Shown here: piece by piece, positions 23,575 through 33,273 of the stretch
Layout of the letters: each line of letters opens with the position of its first letter
Numbering within the stretch: the stretch's first letter is position 1
DNA from: Candidatus Peregrinibacteria bacterium
GTDB taxonomy: Bacteria; Patescibacteriota; Gracilibacteria; UBA1369; UM-FILTER-53-11
Assembly (NCBI GenBank): GCA_016186205.1
Contig: JACPMA010000008.1
Coordinates: forward strand, 25,805-89,804
Direction of reading: 5' to 3'
DNA length: 64,000 nt
Made by a program: the position numbers and the translations under genes
Notes under the pieces: generated by a model
The model's database searches: none
Seen by the model: the letters and a program-made list of their open reading frames with translations, nothing else
Told to the model about the DNA's origin: nothing

Positions 23575-23605
23575 TTTGACGATTTGCGCTTAAGCGCTTG
23601 TCATA
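23575..23605 (+). promoter_or_regulatory. palindrome upstream of comM
   Basis: The 12-bp perfect palindrome GCGCTTAAGCGC sits inside an imperfect larger one flanked by TGAC and GTCA, 60-85 nt before the comM ATG. It resembles an operator or a terminator of the PEGA gene (followed by AT-rich sequence). Confidence 0.35.
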
Positions 23606-23660
23606 AAAAATTCATAAAAAGTTTAGAAGGATTTCATAAGGATATGTTACACAGGCCTCT

Positions 23661-25196
23661 ATGCCTGCGAAAATTTTTTCTGCCTCAATTTTTGGCTTTG
23701 AATGCCGGCTTGTGGAGGTGGAAGTGGATATTTTGAACGGTCCGGCATCTATGACGATTGTCGGGCTAGGAGATGCATCGGTTCAAGAATCAAAAGAGCG
23801 AATTCGTTCTGCGATAAAAAACAGCGGTCTGGAATATCCGCGGCGCAAAAAAACCATCAATCTCGCGCCTGCGGATCTGCGGAAGCACGGCCCGATGTAT
23901 GATTTGCCAATCGCTCTTGGACTCCTAATACAGTCGGAACAAATTCCAAAAAATTGTCTAGAAGATACTTTCGTCGTAGGGGAATTGGCTCTATCCGGAA
24001 TGCTTAGGCGGATTCCAGGCGTATTAACAATGATTTCTCATGCGGCGAATAAAGGCTTTAAATATGCAGTTATTCCTGCTGCGAATGCCGAAGAGGCGGC
24101 GCTTGTAAACGGTATCCGTATCATTCCGGCGCCGGATTTCAAAACTTTGGTTGATCATTTACGCGAAGAAAAAACCATCCCGCCTTATACGGCGGAGCTT
24201 GATGTCATAGATTTTTCTTCGGATAATCTTTGGCATTTTGAAGATATTCGCGGACACGAATACGCGAAACGAGCGCTTACAATTGCGGCGGCCGGCGGCC
24301 ACAATGTGCTCCTTTATGGTCCGCCGGGTTCGGGAAAAACGCTTCTCGCCCGCAGTTTTCAAAGCATTTTGCCTTCGCTCAATTTTGAAGAAGCGCTTGA
24401 TGTGACGAAAATTTATTCCATCGCCGGAAAACTTCCGGCTGATATTTCTCTCATTCATACTCCACCTTTTCGCGCCGTCCATCACACCGCGTCGACAATT
24501 TCGCTCGTTGGCGGAGGAAGCATTCCGCGGCCGGGGGAAATTTCGCTCGCGCATCGCGGCGTGCTTTTTTTGGATGAACTTTTGGAATTTCCGCGCGCAA
24601 GTTTGGATTGCCTTAGACAGCCGCTGGAAGACGGGGTTGTTAATGTGACTCGCGTGGCCGGCTCTAGCCGTTTTCCGGCTCAATTCACCCTTATCGCCGC
24701 CACAAATCCATGTCCGTGCGGATATTTCGGCGATTCAACAAAAGCATGTTCATGCACGCCTTCACAGCTACAAAAATACAGAAAAGCGCTTTCCGGAGCG
24801 CTTTTAGACCGCATAGATTTAATGTGCTATGTACCTCGGCTTCCATTTGAAAAAATAACCACGCTTTCCGGCACCGACACTTCGAATAATATTCGAAAAC
24901 GCGTGGCGACGGCGCGCGAAAAACAAAAACAGCGGTTTGGCGCCCTTGGCATGAACGGAACCGTATCAAGCAACGCCATACGCCAATACTGCGCACTAAA
25001 ACCTGATGCCATCGGACTTCTTAAAGAAGCTTTTTCGACATTTCAGTGCTCCGGACGGGCTTATTACAGAATTTTGAAAGTGGCGCGCACCATTGCCGAC
25101 CTCGAAAACTCGCCGGAAATCGCGCCGCACCATCTTGCGGAGGCGTTACAGTATAGACCAAAATTGTTTGACAATTTGTCTGACAAAATGGTATGA
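23661..25196 (+). CDS. comM: ComM/YifB family AAA ATPase (Mg-chelatase-like)
   Basis: This family works as a branch-migration helicase during natural transformation in species where it has been tested. Order: N-terminal Lon-like domain (IVGLGDASVQESKERIRSA, then NLAPADLRK), Walker A LLYGPPGSGKTLLARSF (about 215-230), Walker B VLFLDELLEF (about 297), a Cys-rich insert NPCPCGYFGDSTKACSC, sensor/Arg finger near LLDRIDLMCYVPRL and a C-terminal helical domain. At 511 aa it is complete. The last 4 nt overlap the first start of the antitoxin-like gene. It suggests DNA uptake or recombination, common in CPR. Confidence 0.95.
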   Translation: MPAKIFSASIFGFECRLVEVEVDILNGPASMTIVGLGDASVQESKERIRSAIKNSGLEYPRRKKTINLAPADLRKHGPMYDLPIALGLLIQSEQIPKNCLEDTFVVGELALSGMLRRIPGVLTMISHAANKGFKYAVIPAANAEEAALVNGIRIIPAPDFKTLVDHLREEKTIPPYTAELDVIDFSSDNLWHFEDIRGHEYAKRALTIAAAGGHNVLLYGPPGSGKTLLARSFQSILPSLNFEEALDVTKIYSIAGKLPADISLIHTPPFRAVHHTASTISLVGGGSIPRPGEISLAHRGVLFLDELLEFPRASLDCLRQPLEDGVVNVTRVAGSSRFPAQFTLIAATNPCPCGYFGDSTKACSCTPSQLQKYRKALSGALLDRIDLMCYVPRLPFEKITTLSGTDTSNNIRKRVATAREKQKQRFGALGMNGTVSSNAIRQYCALKPDAIGLLKEAFSTFQCSGRAYYRILKVARTIADLENSPEIAPHHLAEALQYRPKLFDNLSDKMV

Positions 25197-25495
25197 TGGA
25201 AGCGATGAAAAAAACGATTACGATCAATAACCGCGAACTCGTGCGCTCATATCGACTGTACCGCGAAAAACTCCTTAATGGAGAAGTTGACCGCGTAATC
25301 ATTCCTGTGAACGGGAAAAAATTGTATCTCGCCATACTGCCGGAAAAACCGACTCATCGCCCTGGCGACATCCGACCGCTACTTGAAAAAATTAAACTGG
25401 AAAATCCGTATAAAGATTTGAAATTTATTCGTCTTTCCGGAGAACTGACCAGCCTAAAGCTTTGGAAAAAATCTGATAGGAAAAACCGCACATGA
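25193..25495 (+). CDS. putative antitoxin of a PIN-domain toxin
   Basis: A 100-aa protein (or 96 aa from ATG 25205, preceded by GGAAG) lies directly upstream of, and overlapping by 4 nt, a VapC-like gene. It begins MKKTITINNRELVRSYRLYREKL with a beta-strand plus helix reminiscent of an antitoxin DNA-binding/dimerisation segment, then VDRVIIPVNGKKLYLAIL and a basic C-terminus suited to toxin binding. The antitoxin role is inferred from position and size; I cannot name the family with certainty. Confidence 0.65.
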   Translation: MMEAMKKTITINNRELVRSYRLYREKLLNGEVDRVIIPVNGKKLYLAILPEKPTHRPGDIRPLLEKIKLENPYKDLKFIRLSGELTSLKLWKKSDRKNRT

Positions 25496-25881
25496 CTCGT
25501 TATCTGCTCGACACAAATATCGTCATCTATATCCTCAAAAATGACACAGGCGTCATGAATTTAATCTCGCGTTATTCAGGCGCGCTCTTCTTTATAAGTA
25601 TAGTAACTTGGATTGAAACGCTTGGCGGGAGTTTCCATCATGGAAAAAATATACACGAACTTGCTCATACCTTAGAGGTTTTTTATCGTATACCAATACA
25701 TGAAAAAATTGCTATCTTAAGCGCAAATCTCATACAATCTTCAGCTCTCAAAAAACAAAAATTGCGTTTCCAGGATACTGTAATTGCGGCTACGGCTATT
25801 ACAGAAAATATTCCTCTCATCACAAATAACCCCAAGGATTTCAGGCATTTTAAAGGACTCAAAATTATTTCGCCGAATTAG
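25492..25881 (+). CDS. PIN-domain ribonuclease toxin (VapC-like)
   Basis: This 129-aa PIN-domain protein shows the acidic active site: LLDTNIVIYIL (first Asp), WIETLGG (Glu), RFQDTVIAATAI (second Asp) and ITNNPKDFRH (final Asp). VapC toxins cleave tRNA or rRNA when their antitoxin is lost. It overlaps the antitoxin-like gene by 4 nt (ATGA), and that pair overlaps comM, so all three may be one transcript. The short gap to carB contains the carB promoter. Confidence 0.88.
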   Translation: MTRYLLDTNIVIYILKNDTGVMNLISRYSGALFFISIVTWIETLGGSFHHGKNIHELAHTLEVFYRIPIHEKIAILSANLIQSSALKKQKLRFQDTVIAATAITENIPLITNNPKDFRHFKGLKIISPN

Positions 25882-25885
25882 CGTT

Positions 25886-25914
25886 TTGCAAGTTGATGAA
25901 CTCTCCGCTATACT
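25886..25914 (+). promoter_or_regulatory. carB promoter
   Basis: TTGCAA at 25886, a 17-nt spacer and TATACT at 25909, with only 12 nt to the ATG, so the 5' leader is about 5 nt. No pyrimidine-sensing attenuator fits in this space. Confidence 0.7.
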
Positions 25915-25926
25915 CTGCCGGAAAGC

Positions 25927-28900
25927 ATGAAAAATTCGGCTAAACCCAAGAAGGTTCTCGTTCTTGGCTCCGGCGCGCTGAAGATCGGAGAGGCTGGAGA
26001 GTTCGATTATTCCGGTTCGCAAGCCATAAAAGCCCTGCGCGAGGAAGGCATCAAAGTCATCCTCGTAAATCCCAACATCGCCACCAATCAAACTTCCAAA
26101 AACCTCGCTAATGAGGTTTATTTTTTGCCGGTGAATCCGTTTTTCGTTGAAAAAGTGATTGCGCTTGAGCGGCCGGATGGAATATTGCTCGGATTCGGCG
26201 GCCAAACGGCATTAAATTGCGGCTTGGAATTGGATCGAAAAGGCGTGCTGAAAAAATACGGCATACGCGTGCTCGGGACATCCGTGAAAACCATTGAAAT
26301 AACGGAAGACAGGGAACTTTTTAAAAAAGCGCTGGCTGAAATCGGCGTGGCTGTTCCGCGGAGCATCGCGTGTACGACAAAAGAAACGGCGAGGACGGCA
26401 GCTAAAAAAATCGGCTATCCGGTGATTTTGCGCGCAGCGTTTGCGCTCGGCGGAAAAGGATCGGGGTCGGCCTATAACGAAGAACAACTCGACGACCTTT
26501 TGGATACGGCATTCGCATTTTCGCCGCAAGTTTTGATTGAAGAAAATTTAAAAGGCTGGAAGGAAGTGGAATATGAAGTGGTGCGCGACCAATATGACAA
26601 TTGCGTGACGGTCTGCAACATGGAAAATGTGGATCCGCTAGGAATTCACACGGGGGAAAGCATAGTTATTGCTCCGTCTCAAACTCTCACAAATTCCGAA
26701 TATCATTTCCTTCGCGAACTTTCTATGCGCGTCATCCGACACCTGGGCGTGATCGGCGAATGCAACATTCAATATGCGCTTGATCCACAATCTGAAACTT
26801 ATAGGGTTATAGAAGTCAATGCGCGTTTATCCCGATCTTCAGCGCTTGCGTCAAAAGCAACGGGATATCCGCTGGCTCATGTTGCTGCAAAACTTGCACT
26901 TGGATACCGTCTTTCGGAACTCAAAAATGCCGTGACGAAAAATACAACCGCGTGTTTTGAACCGGCGCTCGATTACGTCGCGCTCAAAATTCCTCGCTGG
27001 GACCTCGATAAATTCAAAAAGGTCTCGCGCGAAATCTCGACGGAGATGAAATCCGTCGGAGAAATCATGGCGCTCGGACGAAATTTTGAAGAAGTGCTGC
27101 AGAAAGGACTGCGCATGCTGCAAATCGGACTACAGGGATTTACGGCTAACAACAAAGTAAAACTGGAATCAAACAATCTTGCGCATGATATAGCCGTGCC
27201 GACGCCGAAACGGATTCTCGCCATTGCCGAGTCGCTCAAACGCGGCTGGTCAACTAGCAAAATCGAGAAACTTTCCGGCATCGACCGATGGTTTCTCGAC
27301 AAAATGAAAAATATCATTGCGTGCGAACGGCGCCTTAAAAAACACCGCTGCACGACGGAAGATTTACGGCTTGCAAAACGCTTTGGATTTTCTGACAAAC
27401 AAATCGGCAATATCGTCGGCAAATCAGAAATGGAAATCCGGCAGCTGCGTAAAAAACTCAAAATACTGCCTCAAATCAAGCAAATCGACACTATGGCGGC
27501 CGAATATCCGGCCAAAACAAATTATCTTTACGTAACCTACCATGGCGAAAAACACGACATTACAGTCGATCACCGGCGTAAAAAAATAATGGTGCTCGGA
27601 AGCGGCGCATATGCGATCGGCACATCGGTGGAATTCGACTGGTGCGGAGTGACCTGCGTTCAAACGCTGGCGCGCGAAGGCTTTGAAACCATAATGGTGA
27701 ACTATAATCCTGAAACGGTTTCCACGGACTATGATATTTGCTCTAAACTTTATTTTGATGAACTTTCCCTTGAACGCGTACTCGACATTTATGAAAAAGA
27801 AAAACCGATCGGCGTTGTGATTTCGACAGGGGGGCAGGTGCCGAATAATCTTGCTCTGAAGCTCCACGAGGCGGGTGTAAAAATTCTAGGGACATCGCCG
27901 CTGAATATCGATCGGGCGGAAGATCGGCATAAATTTTCCGGACTGCTCGATGAACTCAAAATCGACCAGCCGGTTTGGCGCGAATTAAGCTCGATTGCCA
28001 AAGTCAGCGATTTTGCTAAAAAAGTCGGCTACCCGCTGCTCGTGCGGCCGAGTTACGTGCTCTCCGGCGCCGCTATGAGCGTGGCGCATAATGATGATGA
28101 TCTTAAAATTTTTCTTAGCAAAGCAACCGATGTTTCTGAAGAAACTCCTGTTGTAGTAAGCAAATTTGAACAGGGTGCGAAAGAAATTGAAATAGACGCC
28201 GTGGCGCATCGCGGGCAAATCGTCATTTACGCAATTTCCGAACATATTGAAAACGCCGGCGTTCATTCTGGCGACGCAACTATGGTTCTTCCGCCGCAAA
28301 AACTTTATTTTGAAACCGTAAAACGCATCAAACAGATAGCTCAAAAAATTGCGCACGTGCTTCAAATTTCCGGCCCGTTCAACATACAATTCCTCGCGAA
28401 AAATAATTTAGTGAAAGTCATTGAATGCAACTTGCGCGCAAGCCGAAGTTTTCCATTTGCTTCAAAAGTAACCGGCCATAATTTCATAGAAATCGCCACG
28501 TACGCCATGCTCGATCTGGAAAAAATCAAACATTACAAAACGATGAAGTTCCATACGCTCGACCTTGAACATGTCGGCGTCAAAGCTCCGCAGTTTTCTT
28601 TTTCACGGCTGAAAGGAGCTGATCCGGTGCTCGGAGTAGAAATGGCTTCGACCGGAGAAGTTGCATGTTTTGGAAACGATCTTTCCGAAGCGCTACTAAA
28701 AGCCATGATTTCAGTGGGCTTTATAATTCCCAAAAAAAATATTTGCCTGACCATCGGCCGCATTGAAGATAAAGCGGATTTTCTGCCGTCGGCCAGAAAG
28801 CTGGCGCGGCTTGGGTTCAAGCTCTTTGCCACCGAAGGCACTGCGGCATTTTTGCGGCAAAACGACCTCGATGTAACGACTCTGCACAAAGCGCGCACCG

Positions 28901-29136
28901 GAAAACATCCGAGCATTATCGATTATCTCATTGAGAAAAAACTCGACCTTGTCATTGATGTTCCAAAATCATACAGCCGCGCCGATATCACTGACGGTTA
29001 CCTAATTCGCCGGCGCGCAATAGACTCAAACATTCCGCTTATAACAAATCTTCAAATTGCCAGAGCCGTTGTGGATGCAATTGAACGGTATAAAGAAACA
29101 GACCTTGAAACGAAACCGTGGAGCGCATATGTCTAA
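25927..29136 (+). CDS. carB: carbamoyl-phosphate synthase large subunit
   Basis: CarB makes carbamoyl phosphate from bicarbonate, ammonia and two ATP for pyrimidines and arginine. At 1069 aa it is full length: first ATP-grasp half (residues 1 to about 400, VLGSGALKIGEAGEFDYSGS and EVNARLSRSSALASKATGYP), oligomerisation domain (about 405-545), second ATP-grasp half (about 555-930, VLGSGAYAIGTSVEFDWCG, ECNLRASRSFPFASKVTG), and a C-terminal MGS-like allosteric domain (about 940-1069). In the second half EVN is ECN, a known variation. The glutaminase subunit carA is not in the window. Confidence 0.97.
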   Translation: MKNSAKPKKVLVLGSGALKIGEAGEFDYSGSQAIKALREEGIKVILVNPNIATNQTSKNLANEVYFLPVNPFFVEKVIALERPDGILLGFGGQTALNCGLELDRKGVLKKYGIRVLGTSVKTIEITEDRELFKKALAEIGVAVPRSIACTTKETARTAAKKIGYPVILRAAFALGGKGSGSAYNEEQLDDLLDTAFAFSPQVLIEENLKGWKEVEYEVVRDQYDNCVTVCNMENVDPLGIHTGESIVIAPSQTLTNSEYHFLRELSMRVIRHLGVIGECNIQYALDPQSETYRVIEVNARLSRSSALASKATGYPLAHVAAKLALGYRLSELKNAVTKNTTACFEPALDYVALKIPRWDLDKFKKVSREISTEMKSVGEIMALGRNFEEVLQKGLRMLQIGLQGFTANNKVKLESNNLAHDIAVPTPKRILAIAESLKRGWSTSKIEKLSGIDRWFLDKMKNIIACERRLKKHRCTTEDLRLAKRFGFSDKQIGNIVGKSEMEIRQLRKKLKILPQIKQIDTMAAEYPAKTNYLYVTYHGEKHDITVDHRRKKIMVLGSGAYAIGTSVEFDWCGVTCVQTLAREGFETIMVNYNPETVSTDYDICSKLYFDELSLERVLDIYEKEKPIGVVISTGGQVPNNLALKLHEAGVKILGTSPLNIDRAEDRHKFSGLLDELKIDQPVWRELSSIAKVSDFAKKVGYPLLVRPSYVLSGAAMSVAHNDDDLKIFLSKATDVSEETPVVVSKFEQGAKEIEIDAVAHRGQIVIYAISEHIENAGVHSGDATMVLPPQKLYFETVKRIKQIAQKIAHVLQISGPFNIQFLAKNNLVKVIECNLRASRSFPFASKVTGHNFIEIATYAMLDLEKIKHYKTMKFHTLDLEHVGVKAPQFSFSRLKGADPVLGVEMASTGEVACFGNDLSEALLKAMISVGFIIPKKNICLTIGRIEDKADFLPSARKLARLGFKLFATEGTAAFLRQNDLDVTTLHKARTGKHPSIIDYLIEKKLDLVIDVPKSYSRADITDGYLIRRRAIDSNIPLITNLQIARAVVDAIERYKETDLETKPWSAYV

Positions 29137-29149
29137 AATGCTGCTTGCC

Positions 29150-29749
29150 CTATCGGCCTAGCGCTGCTCGGACATTTTCAAAAGGACGATCTTCAAAAAG
29201 CGTTTTTGTTTCCCATTGATCGCCGGTTTTTGTCGCGCGGATATAAGTCATTAAAAATGGCGGCAAAGGACTTATGCGCAAAGAATAACCGCTGTATTCG
29301 CCGTCTGGGCGGAAGAAGTTAAATTTTGTGCAAGATTCATCGGTCGGCCTTGTAGTCGCCCCTGTTCCCAAACGTTTTTGTGCAAACCATGCGGCAATAG
29401 CATTTCTATTTGATTGCGCTGCAAGCGCTTCTTGTTGAAGCTGGCGCTCTGCAGTAGACGATAAACTGGCTGCAAAAGAATTGGCAGCATGCGGAGGAAT
29501 AACCAATCGCAATGCGGCAAGAAGGCGAGAATTGAAATGACGTTGTGTATCGGGAGCCGGCGCATCAGGCGCAGCAAAAGATTCGAGTACAGACTCATGG
29601 TTTTTACCATTTGAACCGGGTCTTGGTGCATTACTTAAGCCCGCTGCTTCTAGATCTTCTAAGGAAACGCCATTAAACCAAGCGGTTTCTAATTCGCCGT
29701 CAGCTAACGGATCGACTATCTGAAGATCTGGTGTGGTATCTGGTGGCAT
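29150..29749 (-). CDS. orphan protein of unknown function
   Basis: This 199-aa soluble protein is not recognised. The N-terminus is acidic and Pro-rich (MPPDTTPDLQIVDPLADGE), the middle is helical and Ala/Gln-rich (about 85-125), and the C-terminus is mixed alpha/beta with FNFFRPDGEYSGYSLRISPL (part). No signal peptide or TM. It has a near-consensus promoter and sits convergent to carB (14-nt gap) and divergent from pdxS. It is one of several lineage-specific genes with the same style of promoter in this window. Confidence 0.65.
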   Translation of the reverse strand: MPPDTTPDLQIVDPLADGELETAWFNGVSLEDLEAAGLSNAPRPGSNGKNHESVLESFAAPDAPAPDTQRHFNSRLLAALRLVIPPHAANSFAASLSSTAERQLQQEALAAQSNRNAIAAWFAQKRLGTGATTRPTDESCTKFNFFRPDGEYSGYSLRISPLPPFLMTYIRATKTGDQWETKTLFEDRPFENVRAALGR

Positions 29750-29761
29750 ATATAGTTTGAC

Positions 29762-29789
29762 ATAATACTAAATTGGTGTAATTTGTCAA
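29762..29789 (-). promoter_or_regulatory. promoter of the orphan gene before pdxS
   Basis: TTGACA (29789-29784), a 16-nt spacer and TATTAT (29767-29762), with 12 nt to the ATG. Confidence 0.7.
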
Positions 29790-29845
29790 TAGTATTTACC
29801 TAAACCTGTACAAAACCATTTCTAATCTGTTACAACCTTATTGAT

Positions 29846-30763
29846 ATGAGACAACATAGACCCCTTCTAAAGAATACAGAAAAGCTGAAACGCGGGCTCG
29901 CCCAGATGCTTAAAGGAGGTGTAATCATGGATGTGGTTACGTCGGATCAGGCAAAGATTGCTGAAGCAGCTGGCGCGGTTGCAGTTATGGCGCTCGAGCG
30001 GGTGCCGGCCGATATTCGCAAACAAGGAGGTGTTGCTCGCATGTCTGATCCTAAATTAATACGTGCGATCATGAAAGCTGTTTCAATTCCTGTTATGGCA
30101 AAAGTGCGCATCGGGCATTTTGTCGAAGCGCAAATTCTGGAAGCGCTCGGGGTTGATTATATTGATGAATCTGAAGTTTTGACGCCGGCGGATGAAGAAT
30201 TTCATATAGCGAAAGAAAAATTTCGCGTGCCATTTGTGTGCGGAGCGCGCGATTTGGGCGAGGCTCTGCGGAGAATTGCGGAAGGCGCATCAATGATTCG
30301 CACAAAAGGGGAGGCGGGAACTGGAAATGTGGTGGAGGCAGTAAGGCATATGCGGCGAATTACTGGCGAAATAAAAGAGCTTCAGGAAAAATGGAATTTT
30401 CTAAAAGGAGCGCGCAAAATTTTTATGTTCAAGAAAAAGGCTGAAAGTTTGCGCGTGCCAGTCGAACTGGTCGAATTGGTTGCCATGCACGGCAAGCTGC
30501 CTGTGGTAAATTTCGCTGCCGGCGGAATTGCAACGCCGTCCGATGCCGCGCTCATGATGCAGCTTGGCGCTGAAGGAGTTTTTGTCGGTTCTGGAATTTT
30601 TAAGTCGGAAAATCCTCAAAAACGCGCACGCGCCATAGTTGAGGCTGTGCTCCATTTTGATAATCCGGATATTATTGCAAAAGTTTCCGAAGGGCTCGGT
30701 ATCGCCATGGAAAGTTACGAAATCGAAAAACTCGACCAGCTCTACGCGAAGCGGGGGATTTAA
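29846..30763 (+). CDS. pdxS: pyridoxal 5'-phosphate synthase lyase subunit
   Basis: PdxS builds PLP from ribose 5-phosphate, glyceraldehyde 3-phosphate and ammonia delivered by PdxT. Motifs: KGGVIMDVV with the first catalytic region, [27 protein letters not shown] with the Schiff-base Lys, [19 protein letters not shown] and [20 protein letters not shown]. At 305 aa it is complete. The partner pdxT is 2.5 kb downstream on the same strand, separated by two minus-strand genes, an unusual split of a pair that is normally adjacent. The stop overlaps the convergent transporter by 4 nt. Confidence 0.97.
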   Translation: MRQHRPLLKNTEKLKRGLAQMLKGGVIMDVVTSDQAKIAEAAGAVAVMALERVPADIRKQGGVARMSDPKLIRAIMKAVSIPVMAKVRIGHFVEAQILEALGVDYIDESEVLTPADEEFHIAKEKFRVPFVCGARDLGEALRRIAEGASMIRTKGEAGTGNVVEAVRHMRRITGEIKELQEKWNFLKGARKIFMFKKKAESLRVPVELVELVAMHGKLPVVNFAAGGIATPSDAALMMQLGAEGVFVGSGIFKSENPQKRARAIVEAVLHFDNPDIIAKVSEGLGIAMESYEIEKLDQLYAKRGI

Positions 30764-31986
30764 AAAACTTCAGCAAAACTATTTACAACCAACACGGCGC
30801 TTAATGCAATGAGCGCAACAACCGTAGTCCATGCGATAACATTATGCCACGGCTTATTTGTATAATGCCCCATGAGCCATTTTTTGTTTACGAGCAGCAC
30901 AATGAAAATGAGCACCGGCGCCAGTAAAATGCCATTCACCACCTGCGCCGTGAGCATGACTTTTAAAAGCGGCGTCTGTGGAAAGAGCGCCGGAATTGCG
31001 CCGAGAATAATAAGAACCGTAAAAATTCCGTTAAACCAAGGCGCCTCGCGGAAACTTTTGTTCACGCCTGATTCAAATCCAAGGCCTTCGCAGATGAAAT
31101 AAGAAGTAGCGAGCGGGACAATCATAGCGCCGAGAATTGATGCGTTCAGCAAGCCGATCGCGAAGAGTATTTCCGCAAATTGTCCGGCAAATGGAAGAAG
31201 GGCCCGCGCTGCATCGGCGGCGGTTTCCACTCTGATGCCGTGAACAAAAAGCGTGGCTCCGGATGCCACCATAATAAAAAAAGCAACTGCGCCGGAAAGT
31301 ATTGCTCCGATTCCAACGTCAAATTTCGTGTAGCGGTAATCCTCCGTCTTCACGCCTTTTTCTACAACCGATGATTGCAGAAAAAATTGCATCCATGGCG
31401 TAATCGTCGTACCGATGACTCCAACAAGCATCAAAAGATAAGGTTTTGAAAATTCAAATGAAGGCCGCAATGTACCCTCAAAAACCTCGCCCCAATTCGG
31501 ACGCGCCAGAAAACCCGAAACAATGTAGGCGAAATAAAGAATGGCCGCGGCAAAAAATATTTTCTCCGCGGAACGGTATGTGCCTTTCGTAATAACCCAC
31601 CAAACGAGGAATGCGGCGATCGGCACGGATACGTATCGCGGAACGTCGAAAATTTCCATGCTTCCGGCGATGCCGGCAAATTCGGAAAGGATGGTTGAAA
31701 GATTTGCAATAAGCAATCCGATGAGCATGTAGAATGTGGTTTTTGCGCCGTATACTTCTCGTACAAGATCAGAAAGTCCTTTTCCGGAAACCACACCCAT
31801 GCGCGCGCACATTTCCTGAACGATAACGAGAACGAGTGTAATCGGAATCATCACCCAAAGAAGACGGTATCCGAAATGCGCTCCGGCTGCGGAATAAGTG
31901 GCTATGCCTCCGGCGTCATTTCCGACTGCGGCTGCAATAATGCCTGGGCCGATTAGCGCGAGAATTTTTAATGCGCGATGCTTCAT
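30760..31986 (-). CDS. Nramp (SLC11)-family transporter, probably Mg-type variant
   Basis: This 408-aa membrane protein has about 11 TM helices of the LeuT-fold Nramp family. TM1 reads [14 protein letters not shown] where Mn/Fe Nramps have DPGN, and TM6 reads [14 protein letters not shown] where they have the MPH motif. From what is known, such changes mark the Nramp-related magnesium transporter group, in which the thioether ligand that prefers Mn/Fe is lost and hydrated Mg is accepted. The 4-nt overlap with a gene for MgtE-type N and CBS domains supports magnesium. Substrate remains inference. Confidence 0.85.
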   Translation of the reverse strand: MKHRALKILALIGPGIIAAAVGNDAGGIATYSAAGAHFGYRLLWVMIPITLVLVIVQEMCARMGVVSGKGLSDLVREVYGAKTTFYMLIGLLIANLSTILSEFAGIAGSMEIFDVPRYVSVPIAAFLVWWVITKGTYRSAEKIFFAAAILYFAYIVSGFLARPNWGEVFEGTLRPSFEFSKPYLLMLVGVIGTTITPWMQFFLQSSVVEKGVKTEDYRYTKFDVGIGAILSGAVAFFIMVASGATLFVHGIRVETAADAARALLPFAGQFAEILFAIGLLNASILGAMIVPLATSYFICEGLGFESGVNKSFREAPWFNGIFTVLIILGAIPALFPQTPLLKVMLTAQVVNGILLAPVLIFIVLLVNKKWLMGHYTNKPWHNVIAWTTVVALIALSAVLVVNSFAEVF

Positions 31987-33233
31987 GCTGCTGCTTTAAA
32001 TAATGGCAAAATATCATCAACCGTAATAATGCCCTCGAGTTTCTTATTTTTCCCGACAACCGGAATGGCGATTAAATTGTACTTTGTGAATTTTGCAACG
32101 ACTGATTTTGCATGTTCCCGACTCTTTGCAAAAACCGGCTTCCGTTTTATAAGAGAAGCCAGCGGCGTTTGAGGTTCGACAAAAATAAGTTCGCGGAGGG
32201 AAATTACACCCTCAAGGCCGCCTTCGCCATCAACAATATAAAGATAATAAATATATTCCGCCTGCTGGCCTTTGCTGCGAAGTTCCTTAAGCGCTTCTTC
32301 GGCAGTCAAAGTTTTTTGGAAAGCGACAAATTCAGTATTCATGAGGCTGCCTGCGGTATTTTTCCGGAACTTTAGCAATTCGTGAATGTCTTTTGAGTCA
32401 GAAGTGCGCATGGTTGCCAGCACATGCTGCATTCGGCGCCGCGGGAGTTCGGAAACGATGTCGGTTGCCGCATCAGGTGCAAGGCGTTCGAGAACTTGCG
32501 TTAGGGTTTCATCTTTCAATTTTCCGAGAATTTCTTTCCGCACTTCCGGATTTAATTCCGCAATGGTTTTTGCAACCGTATCGGTCGGCAATGCCTGCAG
32601 AATGGAAGTGCGTTCAAAGTGATCAAGGTCAGACATAATGTCTGCCAAATCAGCAGGATGCATTTGCTTTAATTGTTCTTGCGCGACCGTAAGAGTGATG
32701 TCATGACGGATGCGCGCCGGAAACGGATCAATGTATTTTGCCGGCACGAGGGTATTGGAAAAAGAACGTCGGAGGATTTGCGCGAGAGAAAGGGCCCATT
32801 GTTCTAATCCTATACGCCGGAGGAGCCCGCGCAGCCCGATATCGGCAGCCACCATAAAAAGCTCGTCTTTCACCGCAACAATTTTTAAATCATTCACGCG
32901 CACAACGCGGTGATTTTCCGTATCGATGATTTGCTGATCGAGAATATCGCGCTTTAAACGGAGTTCATCTTCATCATAATCGATCGGCGCAATTTCAGCA
33001 AATTTTTTATTTACTTTTAAGCTTACCGGGTCGGCTTCTATGGAATGAATATCATGCCATGGAACAATAACGCGGTGTCCGTCGCGGGTGCGAATACGCA
33101 CTTTGGTTATAAGAAAATTCCCGTTCTGTCTTTTTACGATGAAATCGCGAAAATTTCCGTAGTATTTTTCGTCGATTGTGTAGACGGGTTTGCCAATAAG
33201 CGTGGAAAAGAAAATTTCAGAGAAGAAAGCCAT
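31983..33233 (-). CDS. PRC-barrel, MgtE-N and CBS domain protein (likely transporter regulator)
   Basis: The 416-aa soluble protein has PRC-barrel modules (about 1-75 and 90-165), an MgtE N domain of helical repeats (about 195-300; LKQMHPADLADIMSDLDHFERT (part), LERLAPDAATDIVSELP) and a CBS pair (about 305-416; TAGSLMNTEFVAFQ, LEGVISLRELIF, LEGIITVDDILPL). These are the cytoplasmic Mg-sensing parts of MgtE without its channel. It is upstream of, and overlaps by 4 nt, the Nramp-type transporter, so it probably regulates it. The track ORF extends to 33662 antisense to pdxT; ATG 33233 (MAFFSEIFFSTLIG) is the true start. Confidence 0.88.
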   Translation of the reverse strand: MAFFSEIFFSTLIGKPVYTIDEKYYGNFRDFIVKRQNGNFLITKVRIRTRDGHRVIVPWHDIHSIEADPVSLKVNKKFAEIAPIDYDEDELRLKRDILDQQIIDTENHRVVRVNDLKIVAVKDELFMVAADIGLRGLLRRIGLEQWALSLAQILRRSFSNTLVPAKYIDPFPARIRHDITLTVAQEQLKQMHPADLADIMSDLDHFERTSILQALPTDTVAKTIAELNPEVRKEILGKLKDETLTQVLERLAPDAATDIVSELPRRRMQHVLATMRTSDSKDIHELLKFRKNTAGSLMNTEFVAFQKTLTAEEALKELRSKGQQAEYIYYLYIVDGEGGLEGVISLRELIFVEPQTPLASLIKRKPVFAKSREHAKSVVAKFTKYNLIAIPVVGKNKKLEGIITVDDILPLFKAAA

Positions 33234-33239
33234 AGATGA

Positions 33240-33267
33240 TTGCTTAATCTTATTTTCAAGGTAAAAT
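33240..33267 (+). promoter_or_regulatory. pdxT promoter (leaderless)
   Basis: TTGCTT at 33240, a 16-nt spacer and TAAAAT at 33262, ending 6 nt before the GTG start of pdxT. Confidence 0.6.
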
Positions 33268-33273
33268 ATCGCC

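Noticed and set aside
29150-29749. Prophage or plasmid origin for the orphan genes
   Set aside because: No integrase, structural phage genes, att-like duplications or replication genes lie near them; they are scattered singly among housekeeping genes.
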